In this document: positions 17,569 through 26,554 of the stretch, one piece after another
How the letters are laid out: every line of letters starts with the position of its first letter
Position numbering within the stretch: position 1 is the first letter of the stretch
Assembly (NCBI RefSeq): GCF_030012215.1
Contig: NZ_JASCXX010000022.1
Location: 1-64,000, forward strand
Origin: Anaerobaca lacustris
Lineage (GTDB): Bacteria; Planctomycetota; Phycisphaerae; Sedimentisphaerales; Anaerobacaceae
Direction: 5' to 3'
DNA length: 64,000 nt
The notes under the pieces: generated by a model
Seen by the model: only the letters and a program-made list of their open reading frames with translations
Told to the model about the DNA's origin: nothing
Databases searched by the model: none
Position numbers and translations under genes: made by a program

Positions 17569-19898
17569 CGTTTCACCGCCGGGGACGGGCTGGAGCCCGA
17601 GGCGAACAGGTCGCGCAGGATCGCATATCTCCTCGCTTGCTCGGTATCGCCCGATTCGACGTACGCAGCGGCCAGGATCTGATAGCCCTCGACAAAATCC
17701 GGCTTCAACACCACCGCCCTGGTCACATGCTCGATGCCCTTGTCGAGCTGCTCCAGACGGATCGACTGGATGCCCAGCCCGATGTGGGTCAGGTAATTCT
17801 GTGGATCGGCCTCGACCGCCTCAGCGAACCACTTCTGCGCCTCGGCCGGCTGGTTCTGCTTGGCATAGTAGTTGCCCATGTTGATCCGGGCCTGCACCGA
17901 CGCCGGATCGATCGCGAGGACTCTGTCCAGGTGCCCCTTCATCGCCGCATAGTCCTTCCGGTGTGAAGCGGCCGCCGCCAGATTGATCAGGACATCCACG
18001 TTCCGGGGCTCCATCTTGTGGAGTTCCTCATAGACCGTCGCCGCCTCCGCGATGCGCCCGTTCTGGGCGTAATACGTCCCCAGCATGAGCAGGGCCTCTT
18101 TGCGGTCGTACCGGTACGGGGTCTCGCGGGAAAGGAGCACGGCGATGGCTTGGTCCTGCATACCCCCCCGCGCATAGGCCCTCGCCAGGGCCAGACGAAC
18201 GGTCATGTCGTAAGGCCGGCTCTGAAGGACCTGCTCATATCGGCGGATCGCCTCGCCGATCCGCCCGCGATCGAGCAGGAACTGGCCGTAGCGGGCGTTC
18301 AGATAGGAGTCCAACGGGGCCTGCTCGACGGCACGGAGAAAGACCTCTTCGGCAACGGCATCGCCCCGGACCATGCTTCGCAGGGCGAACAGGCCCTCAC
18401 GCAGCCGTTGCAGTTCCGCCTCGTGGGCGATCTGCCCGGCAAACGGGGCGAGGGTCTTCCGGCGATACATGACCATCGCCAGGTCGTACATCTGGCGGTT
18501 CGTGAAGAGCAGGCGGTCGCGGCACAGGGTCAACAGCTCGGCTGGAGTCCGCGTCGGCTCGGTCAGCCCGGCCTGCGGGAGCGCCTCACGAATCGTCCGC
18601 ATAGCGGCCAGCGCCGCCAGGAAATTGCCCTGGAAATTCAGATGCACGTGGTCCAGCAACACGTCGTCACCGAGCAGGCGGCCCTGACTGTGGTCTTCGA
18701 GCGCCGCCGTCAGATCGCAGAGGCTCACGCCACGGCTCGCATCCGTTGCCGCCACGTCTCGAATGACCTTCTCCATCGCACTGTCGGCACGAAACCGCAG
18801 CGTATCGAGATCGCGGGCCCGCACGAACAACGGTCCGGCCTCCGCCACCCTGCCCAGGGCATGAAAGCACGTGGCCCGACAGAACGCCAGATCAGCGTGT
18901 CCGTCGTCGATCGCCCAAGCCCGTTCGTAGGCGTCGAGCGCGCCCTGGAAATCGCCCGACGCCTCACGTCGCCGGCCCTCCCGAAAGCAACGGTCCCACT
19001 CGTCGAGCCGATCGCCGGTCAGTTCGTCTGCGTGCCGTGAGCCGAACGGGGCACACGATCGGATGTTGGTCGGCACCGTGCAGAGGATCGTCCTGGCGCG
19101 GCAGGACTGTGCGGTGCGGATGATATCGTGGAGATTCTCGCGGAAATGGCTATAGCACGATTGAAGCTTGGGATCGTCGCACGCGATATGGCTGTCCAGG
19201 AACGCCTCCATGCCCATCCACTTCTTCGCGGGCCCGCGCCGTGCTGCTATCGCCTGGCCGGTCCTGTCGATGCACTGTCCGAGCCGGATATCCTTCTTGG
19301 CCGCGATGCACAGGTCGATGAAGGCCCGGCTCGCGTAGAGCCTATCGGGCAGCGTCGGCGGGCCGTAGGGACCGACCACCTCGTTGTTGCCCATGTACAC
19401 GATGAAGACGTCCGGCTCGTGCGAGGCGCAGTCCCGTGCGATGCGCCGGGCCACGTGTGAGTTCATGGCCGTCACCGCCGTGTTGATGACCTCGAAAGAC
19501 CGGCGGCTCGCGTGGGCGTTGAGCAGGACCTCCAACTGCCGGCAGAACCCGAACGCAACATCGGGGTCGCCGTACGCCGCCGAGCCGCCCAGCACGAAAA
19601 CGCGAACGGTGGACGCGTCCTTCTCGACCAGGACCTCCGCCTCCGGAGCCCTGGATAGCTCTTTGGCCACGAAATGTTCGCAGTACCGCGCGTTCGTCAG
19701 ATGGACCGTTTGTTTGGCCACGCGCCACGGAAGAAAGAAACGGCCCTGTTGGCCGTAGCCGGCCAGCCACAGGACCAACTCGAGGGCCAGCAGGAACAGG
19801 ATCGGACTGGCCAGCGCCACAGACAGACGCAACCACAGGGGGGATCGTCCCGAACGCACAGACTGACTCGTATCCTTTGAATCGGGCTTTCTTCCCAT
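17565..19898 (-). CDS. Membrane-anchored SGNH-hydrolase-like protein with TPR repeats
   Basis: About 777 residues. One membrane helix near residues 24-47 is followed by an SGNH-like domain: block I resembles VLGGSAAYG (Ser106), block III GNN (170-172), block V DHVH (Asp416, His419). A TPR pair (about 305-370) interrupts this domain, and roughly six further TPRs fill residues 500-770. SGNH domains act as esterases or O-acetyl-modifying enzymes; here a partner role for the carbamoyltransferase next door seems likely. An alternative ATG at 19979 lies inside a terminator-like hairpin, so the ATG at 19898 with GGGGA upstream is preferred. Confidence 0.75.
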   Translation of the reverse strand: MGRKPDSKDTSQSVRSGRSPLWLRLSVALASPILFLLALELVLWLAGYGQQGRFFLPWRVAKQTVHLTNARYCEHFVAKELSRAPEAEVLVEKDASTVRVFVLGGSAAYGDPDVAFGFCRQLEVLLNAHASRRSFEVINTAVTAMNSHVARRIARDCASHEPDVFIVYMGNNEVVGPYGPPTLPDRLYASRAFIDLCIAAKKDIRLGQCIDRTGQAIAARRGPAKKWMGMEAFLDSHIACDDPKLQSCYSHFRENLHDIIRTAQSCRARTILCTVPTNIRSCAPFGSRHADELTGDRLDEWDRCFREGRRREASGDFQGALDAYERAWAIDDGHADLAFCRATCFHALGRVAEAGPLFVRARDLDTLRFRADSAMEKVIRDVAATDASRGVSLCDLTAALEDHSQGRLLGDDVLLDHVHLNFQGNFLAALAAMRTIREALPQAGLTEPTRTPAELLTLCRDRLLFTNRQMYDLAMVMYRRKTLAPFAGQIAHEAELQRLREGLFALRSMVRGDAVAEEVFLRAVEQAPLDSYLNARYGQFLLDRGRIGEAIRRYEQVLQSRPYDMTVRLALARAYARGGMQDQAIAVLLSRETPYRYDRKEALLMLGTYYAQNGRIAEAATVYEELHKMEPRNVDVLINLAAAASHRKDYAAMKGHLDRVLAIDPASVQARINMGNYYAKQNQPAEAQKWFAEAVEADPQNYLTHIGLGIQSIRLEQLDKGIEHVTRAVVLKPDFVEGYQILAAAYVESGDTEQARRYAILRDLFASGSSPSPAVKR

Positions 19899-19964
19899 GA
19901 CGTCCCCGATGGTCACTTGCGGCGCTGCCGACCCTCTATCGGCCCGCCGGCCCGAAATCGCGCG

Positions 19965-20001
19965 CAAGAAAGAGAACATGCCGAACCAACGCTCGGCATG
20001 C
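19965..20001 (-). terminator. Rho-independent terminator candidate
   Basis: On the minus strand, CATGCCGA-GCGTTGGT-TCGGCATG forms an 8-bp GC-rich stem with an 8-nt loop, directly followed by TTCTCTTTCTT. It lies about 85 bp after the small basic protein gene and would end that transcript before the SGNH/TPR gene. Confidence 0.6.
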
Positions 20002-20086
20002 CCTTCTTGAATCGAGAAATGCGTCAGGCGTCCCGCCGGCCCGTTCCCACGGCGGCCTCAGACGCCAGACGTCGACAACGGCCCGA

Positions 20087-20302
20087 TCAGGCCTTCGCCG
20101 CGGCCTTCTCCTGGGCCTCAGCGGCCTTGGCCTTCTTGCCGGCGCCGCTCTTGCGATGGGCCACCTTGGGCAGTCCAAGCAGCGCGTCGCCTTCGGCCCA
20201 TCGCTCTTCTTCCTTAAGCACCTTGATGCGTTCGGCCCGCGACAGCACGTTGCGGTGCCGGGCCAATGCGTTTCTCACTTTGAGTGAAGGATCCACTGAC
20301 AT
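20087..20302 (-). CDS. Small basic protein, TIGR04137-like
   Basis: Protein of 71 residues beginning MSVDPSLKVRNALARHRNVLSRAERIKVL and containing WAEGDALLGLPKV, the pattern of the small basic protein family TIGR04137 that I associate with planctomycetes. The tail is Ala/Lys-rich and extends beyond the usual ~50-60 residues. Function is unknown; size and charge would suit binding to nucleic acid or the ribosome. A terminator-like hairpin follows. Confidence 0.75.
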   Translation of the reverse strand: MSVDPSLKVRNALARHRNVLSRAERIKVLKEEERWAEGDALLGLPKVAHRKSGAGKKAKAAEAQEKAAAKA

Positions 20303-20317
20303 TTGGACTATCTCCTG

Positions 20318-21220
20318 TTAATTGATCTTCATTCCGTACGCGTCACTGAAATAACGCGGTGCAAACGACTCATACCCTTGCGGGGCCTTGCCCTTGTAGA
20401 GGGCCCCGATTTCAATGATCTTCTGCTTGGCGGCGTAGCCGTCCGTGCCGGGCCGGTCCGGGTTGTCGTACGTCTGCCTCGTCACGAGGAAATACCCGTC
20501 TCCTCGAGGCAGCGAACTGGCGTCGAGACCGTAGTCGGCAAAATACGCCCGGAGCTTCTCAAACGCCACAATACCGGTTTCGATCCCATGCTCCTTGAAG
20601 TGCCCGCTCACGGGTTCGAGGTCCTTCCTGAGCTGGGACCGGGCGATCACGATCCAATTGTCGCCGGCCGCTGCCGTGGCGCCACCGGCGCTGGCGGCAC
20701 TGTTTTCCGACGGCGCCGGACGCTCGGAGGACGTCGAGTCCGCGTTCGCCGGGCCCGTAACCGGGCCCTCTGCGCCTGCGCGCGAGGCCCGACCCGCATC
20801 GGTGTAACGAGACTTCTGATCGATCTGCCCCAGCCGAAACACGGTCAGCAGAATCAGGATCACGAACAAACCAATCGCAATGCCGATCTGGTACGGCAAC
20901 GAGATCTCAATCCGCCCGGCATTGAACTGGACGGCCTTCGGCTTGAGCCACGTTTGCGACGGCCCGGGCGCCGCAGCCGGCGAGGCGAGCCCCATCGGCT
21001 TGGGCGGCTTCAGAATCGGCGGCGCCGGCCTGTCGGCCACGGGCTCCTTGGCCTCAACAGGCGCTGCCGGCTTGGCCGCTTTCGGCCGCCGCAGCTTCTC
21101 CAACTGAGGCCGCAACCGTTCCAGAAGACCCGGCCGTTCGGGCTTGGCCTTCGGCTCAGACTTCGAGCGAGACCGACTCATTGCCTCATAGAGCGCTTTT
21201 TGTCCTGAGTAGCGCCTCAT
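20318..21220 (-). CDS. Single-pass membrane protein of unknown function
   Basis: Product of 300 residues from the ATG at 21220 (GGGAG 11 nt upstream; an in-frame extension upstream looks non-coding). A cytoplasmic Lys/Pro/Ala-rich segment (1-125) precedes one membrane helix (IGIAIGLFVILILLTVF), a low-complexity Ala/Ser linker and a compact C-terminal domain from NWIVIARSQLRKDLEPVSGHF to the end. That domain has a SPOR-like look, starting WIVIA and containing YFLVTRQTYDNP, but I cannot assign it. It lies 15 bp upstream of the small basic protein gene in the same direction. Confidence 0.6.
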   Translation of the reverse strand: MRRYSGQKALYEAMSRSRSKSEPKAKPERPGLLERLRPQLEKLRRPKAAKPAAPVEAKEPVADRPAPPILKPPKPMGLASPAAAPGPSQTWLKPKAVQFNAGRIEISLPYQIGIAIGLFVILILLTVFRLGQIDQKSRYTDAGRASRAGAEGPVTGPANADSTSSERPAPSENSAASAGGATAAAGDNWIVIARSQLRKDLEPVSGHFKEHGIETGIVAFEKLRAYFADYGLDASSLPRGDGYFLVTRQTYDNPDRPGTDGYAAKQKIIEIGALYKGKAPQGYESFAPRYFSDAYGMKIN

Positions 21221-21585
21221 AGCCGAGAAGCTCCCTTTCGACGACCATCGCCGCGACAACCCGGGATTACGCGCCCATTCGCATACAAAAACGTCCGGGG
21301 CCAATCCATAAACCCGTATGTATAACCGAACGAATCGGCGATTTCAACGACAAAATCGCCCGCACGCGAAAACGTGTCTCTGACACAGCGAGCCGGGGGG
21401 CTGCCGGCCCTCTCAGAGGCGAATCACACGCTCCCGCCGCGCGTTTTTCGGGCACGCCGTTGACAGGCGGTTCGAAATCCGCGACAATCATGGCCTTTTG
21501 AACTGGGGTGGTGATTTCGATCCGCCTGGCGAGGCGGGCCGAAAAGCGGTCACAGACAAATCGAAGAACCTGTAGGAGCCAAGAA

Positions 21586-21900
21586 ATGAGGTTAGTCCTC
21601 GCCGGGTTGGTGGTGCTGTTATCGACGTGTTTGCTGGGCGGTTGTGCCAAGTACTGGTACCAGGAGGGCAAGAGTTTCACACAGTGCCGCAAGGACCTGG
21701 TGTCCTGCCAGACGGAGGCATCGCGATACTCCGACGTCGAGCGCACCGGCGGCTTGGGTCGCTACGAGAGCAAGTTCGTCCATGAGTGCATGAACGCCAA
21801 GGGCTACGAGCTGGTGCCGGAGGGGACCCTGCCGGTCCGCGTCAAACGCGAGAGTTCACCGGTTTTCGGGATTCCCGGGGTCGCCGGGACCATCGACTGA
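21586..21900 (+). CDS. Small lipoprotein of unknown function
   Basis: About 104 residues. MRLVLAGLVVLLSTCLLGGC is a lipoprotein signal with lipobox LGGC. The mature part has paired cysteines (FTQCRKDLVSCQTEA and VHECMNAKGY), probably disulfide-bonded in the periplasm, and resembles small envelope lipoproteins annotated only as hypothetical. The start is supported by TAGGAG before the ATG. It stands alone upstream of the rpmF-fab promoter. Confidence 0.75.
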   Translation: MRLVLAGLVVLLSTCLLGGCAKYWYQEGKSFTQCRKDLVSCQTEASRYSDVERTGGLGRYESKFVHECMNAKGYELVPEGTLPVRVKRESSPVFGIPGVAGTID

Positions 21901-21993
21901 CCCCCGAGGGGCATGGGCCGTGTCTGCCGCCGATGAGACATGGCCCACAAGCTTTTCCGACGGAGGATTTACCGACCACGGCGGGGAATTGCC

Positions 21994-22022
21994 TTGACAG
22001 ACCCCTTGCAGGCGGTTACTAA
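21994..22022 (+). promoter_or_regulatory. Sigma-70-like promoter of the rpmF-plsX-fab operon
   Basis: A consensus -35 TTGACA (21994-21999) is separated by 17 bp from TACTAA (22017-22022), followed by an AT-rich stretch in a GC-rich background. It lies about 70 bp before rpmF, the first gene of the operon. Confidence 0.65.
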
Positions 22023-22090
22023 AGATATTTTTGCATTTGTGATAGAGAGTGTCTCTGCGAGTATTCGCGGGGCAATGGGAGTAACCAGCA

Positions 22091-22279
22091 ATGTTGCCAG
22101 TGAAAAAGACCAGCAAGAGCAGGACGCGCACCCGGCGGGCCCACCACAGTCTCAAGCCCGTGAACTATTCGCGGTGCACCAAATGCGGACAAGCCAAGCT
22201 TCCGCATGCGGCCTGTGCGAACTGCGGGTACGTGAACCCGAACATGACCTTGAAGCTCGGGAAAGAGGAAACCGCGTAA
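22091..22279 (+). CDS. rpmF: 50S ribosomal protein bL32
   Basis: Protein of 62 residues: MLPVKKTSKSRTRTRRAHHS, then a zinc ribbon with two CXXC pairs (CTKCG and CANCG). The basic N-terminal tail followed by the ribbon is typical of bL32. GGGAG precedes the ATG. rpmF immediately upstream of plsX is a widespread arrangement linking ribosome and lipid synthesis. Confidence 0.93.
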   Translation: MLPVKKTSKSRTRTRRAHHSLKPVNYSRCTKCGQAKLPHAACANCGYVNPNMTLKLGKEETA

Positions 22280-22281
22280 GG

Positions 22282-23295
22282 ATGCGAATCGCGATAGACG
22301 CCATGGGAGGTGACTACGCGCCCGACGAGATCGTCGCCGGCGCCGTAGAGGCGATCAATCAACTCGACAAGGACGACGAACTGCTTCTGGTGGGGCCGCA
22401 GGAGTTGATCCAGGCGAAGTTGGACGGACTGGGTTTCAAGAAAGGCCCGCTGACGGTGGTCGATGCGCCCGACGTGATCGGCATGGACGAGTCGCCGGTC
22501 GACAGTCTGCGCAGCAAGCCGAAGAGTTCGATTGCCGTCATGGCCAAACTGGCCAAACACGGACAGGCCGACGCCGTGATCTCGGCCGGGAACACCGGGG
22601 CCTGCGTGGCCGCGTTTCAGATGCGGATGCGGACCCTGCCCGGCGTGAACCGCCCCGGGATCGCCGTGGTCTTTCCCATGAGCGCCGGGCCGGTCACGAT
22701 CTGTGACGTCGGCGCCAATATCGCCTGCAAACCGATCAATCTGTACCAGTACGGGCTGATGTCGAGCGTCTACGCCAAGGCCATCCTCGGGATTGCCAGG
22801 CCGCGCGTCGGCCTGATGAGCATCGGACAGGAGGATGCCAAGGGCAACGAGGTCGTCAAGCGAACGCGAGAGCTGCTTCGCTCCGATCCTCGGATGGACT
22901 TCATCGGGAACATCGAGGGACGGGACATCTTCCGAGGTGTCTGTGACGTCGTCGTTTGCGAGGGGTTCGTCGGCAACGTGATCCTGAAGCTGACCGAGGG
23001 GGCTGTCGACGGTCTGTTTCGCGCCATCAAGCAGGAGTTGATGCAGGAGAAGGCCCGTCTGGCCCTGAAATTCAAACCGATTATCATGCGGGTCTATCAG
23101 AAGCACGACTACAACGAGTACGGCGGCGCCCCCCTGCTGGGCATCAACGGCACGGCCCTGATCTGCCACGGATCGAGCAAGAGCCGGACGATTCGCAACG
23201 CCGTCTTCGCCGCGAAGAAATGCCACACCCAGCGCATCAACGACAAGATCACAGAATGCCTCTCGGAAGCTCGCGTAAGGACTTCGGATGCCTAA
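22282..23295 (+). CDS. plsX: Phosphate acyltransferase PlsX
   Basis: Product of 337 residues starting MRIAIDAMGGDYAPDEIV, the invariant start of PlsX, which converts acyl-ACP and phosphate to acyl phosphate for phospholipid synthesis. VISAGNTGACVA, the GP...CDVGAN region and CEGFVGNVILKLTEG are conserved family tracts. The start at 22282 follows rpmF by 2 bp and its stop overlaps fabH by 8 bp, supporting tight operon coupling. Confidence 0.96.
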   Translation: MRIAIDAMGGDYAPDEIVAGAVEAINQLDKDDELLLVGPQELIQAKLDGLGFKKGPLTVVDAPDVIGMDESPVDSLRSKPKSSIAVMAKLAKHGQADAVISAGNTGACVAAFQMRMRTLPGVNRPGIAVVFPMSAGPVTICDVGANIACKPINLYQYGLMSSVYAKAILGIARPRVGLMSIGQEDAKGNEVVKRTRELLRSDPRMDFIGNIEGRDIFRGVCDVVVCEGFVGNVILKLTEGAVDGLFRAIKQELMQEKARLALKFKPIIMRVYQKHDYNEYGGAPLLGINGTALICHGSSKSRTIRNAVFAAKKCHTQRINDKITECLSEARVRTSDA

Positions 23296-24301
23296 GGATA
23301 CAGAGAACGGTCCCTCCACGAGCCGTGCCGTTGTCACCGGGTGCGGCTCGTTTGCGCCCTTGAAGCTGCTGACCAATGACGATCTCGCGAAGATGGTCGA
23401 TACCTCCGACGAGTGGATCACCACAAGGACCGGCATCAAGGTCCGGCACATCACCACAGAGAGTGAAACGACGGCGTTTCTGGCCACCGAAGCGGGCAAA
23501 CGAGCGCTGGAATACGCCGGCGTCGACGCCAAAGAACTTGACCTGATCATCGTCGCGACGATCACGCCGGAAATGCCCTTCCCCTCCACCGCGTGCTTCG
23601 TTCAGGAAGCCCTGGGCGCCAAGAACGCATGGGTGTTCGACCTGGCGGCCGCGTGCAGCGGCTTCGTCTACGCCCTGCACATCGTCCAGCAGTTCATGGA
23701 GAACGGCCGCGTCAACAAGGCCCTGGTCATCGGGGCCGAAACCCTGACCAAGATCACCAACTGGCAGGACCGCTCCAGTTGCATCCTGTTCGGCGACGGC
23801 GCCGGGGCGGTCGTCCTCGAACGAAGGACCGACGGCAGCCGCGGCATCATGTACAGCACCCTCGGCGCCGACGGCGAATACTGGGAGGCGCTCAACTGCC
23901 AGGCCCACGGCTCGCGCCATCCTGCACCCAGGCCACTCGAAGACCCGGAAAAGGTCTTCATGCAGATCAAGGGACGTGAGGTCTATCAGCAGGCGGTCCG
24001 ACGCATCGTCGACTCGGTGACCGACTGCCTGAATCGCTGCAATCTGACGCTCGACGACGTCAAGATGGTTGTCTCTCACCAGATGAATGCGCGGATCATC
24101 GAGTCGGCGGCCAAGCGGCTCGGGCTGCCCGACGAGAAGGTCTTCGTCAATATCTCCCAATACGGCAACACGTCGGCGGCCTCGGTGCCCATCGCCTTCG
24201 ACGAATGCGTCCGCACGGGGCGAATCCAAAAGGGGGATGTTTTCATCTTCGTGGCCTTCGGCGCCGGCGTCACCTGGGGCGCCAACGTCATTGAGTTCTG
24301 A
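23288..24301 (+). CDS. fabH: Beta-ketoacyl-ACP synthase III
   Basis: Enzyme of 337 residues that starts fatty-acid synthesis by condensing acetyl-CoA with malonyl-ACP. The catalytic triad is visible: Cys123 in AAACSGF, His264 in SHQMNARI and Asn294 in YGNTSAAS. AAGGA lies 6-7 nt before the ATG, inside the end of plsX. There is an N-terminal extension of about 10 residues relative to E. coli FabH. Confidence 0.95.
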   Translation: MPKDTENGPSTSRAVVTGCGSFAPLKLLTNDDLAKMVDTSDEWITTRTGIKVRHITTESETTAFLATEAGKRALEYAGVDAKELDLIIVATITPEMPFPSTACFVQEALGAKNAWVFDLAAACSGFVYALHIVQQFMENGRVNKALVIGAETLTKITNWQDRSSCILFGDGAGAVVLERRTDGSRGIMYSTLGADGEYWEALNCQAHGSRHPAPRPLEDPEKVFMQIKGREVYQQAVRRIVDSVTDCLNRCNLTLDDVKMVVSHQMNARIIESAAKRLGLPDEKVFVNISQYGNTSAASVPIAFDECVRTGRIQKGDVFIFVAFGAGVTWGANVIEF

Positions 24302-24358
24302 TCGCGCCTGCGGGATCAGCGCAACATCGAAAACCAGTCTGGTTCAAGGATACGAACG

Positions 24359-25300
24359 ATGACGACCGCTTTTCTGTTTCCCGGACAAGGTGCCCAGGTC
24401 GTTGGCATGGGCGCCGACGTCGCCTCGGCCTACCCTGCTGGGGCCGGCATCTTCGAGAGGGCCAACGAGGTTCTGGGCTTCGATCTTCGCAAGGTCTGCT
24501 TCGAAGGCCCCGCCGAGACACTGAACACAACGACCATGTCTCAGCCGGCGATCTTCACGACGTCGGCGGCCCTGCTGGAAGTGCTCCGGACCGAGCCGGC
24601 CACCTCCGGGATCGTACCGCAGATCACGGCGGGCCTGAGCATGGGCGAGTATACCGCCCTGTACGCCGCGGGGCTCGTCCGTTTCGAGGACGCTCTGCGC
24701 CTCGTTCACAAGCGAGGCCAGGCCATGCAGGCGGCGGCGGACGCCACGCAAGGGGCCATGGTGAGTATCATGGGGCTCGATGAAGACAAGGTCGGCCTGC
24801 TGTGCCGGGAGGCCGGTCAGGGCGATCTGCTCGAGCCGGTGAACTTCAACTGTCCCGGCCAGATCGTCGTCAGCGGCACGATCGGCGCGTGCGAACGTGC
24901 CATCGAACTGGCGCCGCAGCACGGCGCCCTCAAGGCAATGCGTCTGGAGGTAGCCGGGGCATTTCACACCGCGATGATGGCGAGCGCCGCGGATGCGTTG
25001 CGGCAGGCTCTGTCGGCGTGTCAGATCGGCGAGCCCGGCCGGATCAAGACGCCGGCGAACGTCGACGCGCAGTACTATCCGAGCGCCGCGTCCATCGTCG
25101 ATGGCCTGACCAGGCAATTGACCAGCCCGATCCTCTGGGCCAGGTGCATGCAGCGACTGCTGGCCGAGGGTGTCGATCAGTTCTACGAGATCGGGCCCAA
25201 CCGCGTCTTGACCGGCCTGATGAAACGAATCGACCGAAAGGCCAAGGTCGTCAATCTCAGCACGGCCGATTCGATCAAGGCACTGATTGAGGGCGCATAG
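24359..25300 (+). CDS. fabD: Malonyl-CoA:ACP transacylase
   Basis: Enzyme of 313 residues that loads malonyl groups onto the acyl carrier protein. The N-terminus has LFPGQGAQ; the nucleophile is Ser94 in GLSMGE (usually GHSLGE, so the neighbouring His is replaced by Leu), and His203 in AFHTAMM is the partner. AAGGA precedes the ATG. Third enzyme gene of the fab operon. Confidence 0.94.
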   Translation: MTTAFLFPGQGAQVVGMGADVASAYPAGAGIFERANEVLGFDLRKVCFEGPAETLNTTTMSQPAIFTTSAALLEVLRTEPATSGIVPQITAGLSMGEYTALYAAGLVRFEDALRLVHKRGQAMQAAADATQGAMVSIMGLDEDKVGLLCREAGQGDLLEPVNFNCPGQIVVSGTIGACERAIELAPQHGALKAMRLEVAGAFHTAMMASAADALRQALSACQIGEPGRIKTPANVDAQYYPSAASIVDGLTRQLTSPILWARCMQRLLAEGVDQFYEIGPNRVLTGLMKRIDRKAKVVNLSTADSIKALIEGA

Positions 25301-25380
25301 CGGCACCGTGTCTTGCCGCCAGACTCAACCGGGCGGCCCTGTTACTTGTGACGGATTTCACACGAATCGGAGATCATCAA

Positions 25381-26118
25381 ATGGCTGAAAAACGGCTTGC
25401 CGTGGTCACGGGGGCGGCGCGAGGAATCGGCCGCGCTATCGTATTCGAACTGCTCCAACAAGGACGCCTCGTGGCAGGCCTCGACGTGATCGAAGACCAA
25501 CTCGCCGACCTTCAGAAGGCCGTCAAAGAGGCCGGCTTTGAGGTCATCACCCGCTGCGTGGACATCACCGACACGCCCAAGTTCACCGAGGTGCTCGAAG
25601 CCCTCGCTTCCGAGCACGGTGGCATCGGGATCCTGGTCAACAACGCCGGAATTACGCGCGACAACCTGCTGATCCGAATGACCGACGAGGAGTTCGACAA
25701 GGTGCTCGACGTCAACCTGCGTGCGGCGTTCGTCGCGACCCGAGCAGCGGCCAAGTCGATGCTGCGCAACAAGTTCGGGCGAATCGTCAACATCAGTTCG
25801 GTCTCCGGGGTCATCGGCAACGCCGGCCAGGCCAACTACTCCACGAGCAAGGCCGGCCTGATCGGTCTGGCCAAGACCACCGCCCGCGAGCTGGCCAAGA
25901 AGAACGTCACCGCCAACTGCGTCGCGCCCGGATTTATCGACACGGAGATGGCCCGCAAGCTGCCCGAGCCCGTGCTGGAAGCCGCCAAGCAGTTGATTCC
26001 CATGCGCCGGCTCGGCTCCATGGCCGACATCGCCAAGGCCGTGGCCTTCCTGACCAGTGACGACGCCGGGTACATCACCGGCCAGGTCCTCTGCGTCGAC
26101 GGCGGCATGGCCATGTAA
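25381..26118 (+). CDS. fabG: 3-oxoacyl-ACP reductase
   Basis: A short-chain dehydrogenase of 245 residues. The N-terminal TGAARGIGRA binds NADPH, NNAG is present, and the catalytic residues are Ser140, Tyr153 and Lys157 (YSTSK). It reduces the beta-ketoacyl-ACP formed by FabH/FabF. The ATG at 25381 is preceded by GGAG; an in-frame upstream start (25348) lacks a site. Position in the fab cluster supports FabG over other SDR roles. Confidence 0.94.
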   Translation: MAEKRLAVVTGAARGIGRAIVFELLQQGRLVAGLDVIEDQLADLQKAVKEAGFEVITRCVDITDTPKFTEVLEALASEHGGIGILVNNAGITRDNLLIRMTDEEFDKVLDVNLRAAFVATRAAAKSMLRNKFGRIVNISSVSGVIGNAGQANYSTSKAGLIGLAKTTARELAKKNVTANCVAPGFIDTEMARKLPEPVLEAAKQLIPMRRLGSMADIAKAVAFLTSDDAGYITGQVLCVDGGMAM

Positions 26119-26136
26119 AAAAAACTCAGAAATTGT

Positions 26137-26165
26137 TTGTGCAAGTCTTGCCCTCTCGGTAAGAT
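26137..26165 (+). promoter_or_regulatory. Internal promoter candidate before acpP
   Basis: TTGTGC (26137-26142) and TAAGAT (26160-26165) are spaced by exactly 17 bp within a 150-bp gap downstream of fabG. This would allow extra transcription of acpP-fabF, whose carrier protein is needed in large amounts. The -35 match is imperfect. Confidence 0.4.
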
Positions 26166-26268
26166 ACCGCCGAAATTCAGCCCTGACGGGGGTGGTACGT
26201 AGTGATTGCGGCAGCCGCAACCGATGGCGTCATTGACGAAGACCGAGTGAATTAGGGAGGATCAACAA

Positions 26269-26547
26269 GTGAGTATCGATGAGGTAGATGTGCAGGCGAT
26301 CGAGAATAAGGTGATCGACATCATCAGCGAACAGATGGGCGTCGACAAATCAGAGATAACCAAAGAGACGTCCTTCATCAACGATCTGAACGCCGACTCG
26401 CTCGATACGGTGGAACTGGTCATGGAATTCGAAGACGAATTCGACATGAGCATTCCCGACGAAGAGGCGGAGAAGATTCAGACCGTCGGCGCCGCCATCG
26501 ATTACATCGTCAGCATCGCACAAACCAAGAAAAAGGAAAGCACCTAA
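26269..26547 (+). CDS. acpP: Acyl carrier protein
   Basis: Acidic protein of 92 residues. Ser44 in ADSLDTVEL is the site for the 4'-phosphopantetheine arm that carries the growing acyl chain. The start is GTG, strongly supported by AGGGAGG 8-9 nt upstream. It has an N-terminal extension of a few residues and a Lys-rich end (KKKEST). It is separated from fabF by 7 bp. Confidence 0.96.
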   Translation: MSIDEVDVQAIENKVIDIISEQMGVDKSEITKETSFINDLNADSLDTVELVMEFEDEFDMSIPDEEAEKIQTVGAAIDYIVSIAQTKKKEST

Positions 26548-26554
26548 GCCTGCT

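Noticed and set aside
19899-19979. Longer start for the SGNH/TPR gene
   Set aside because: The ATG lies in a terminator-like hairpin and has no ribosome site, unlike the ATG at 19898.
21940-22281. N-terminal extension of PlsX through the rpmF region
   Set aside because: rpmF is clearly encoded here in another frame, and PlsX begins at MRIAIDAMGGD.
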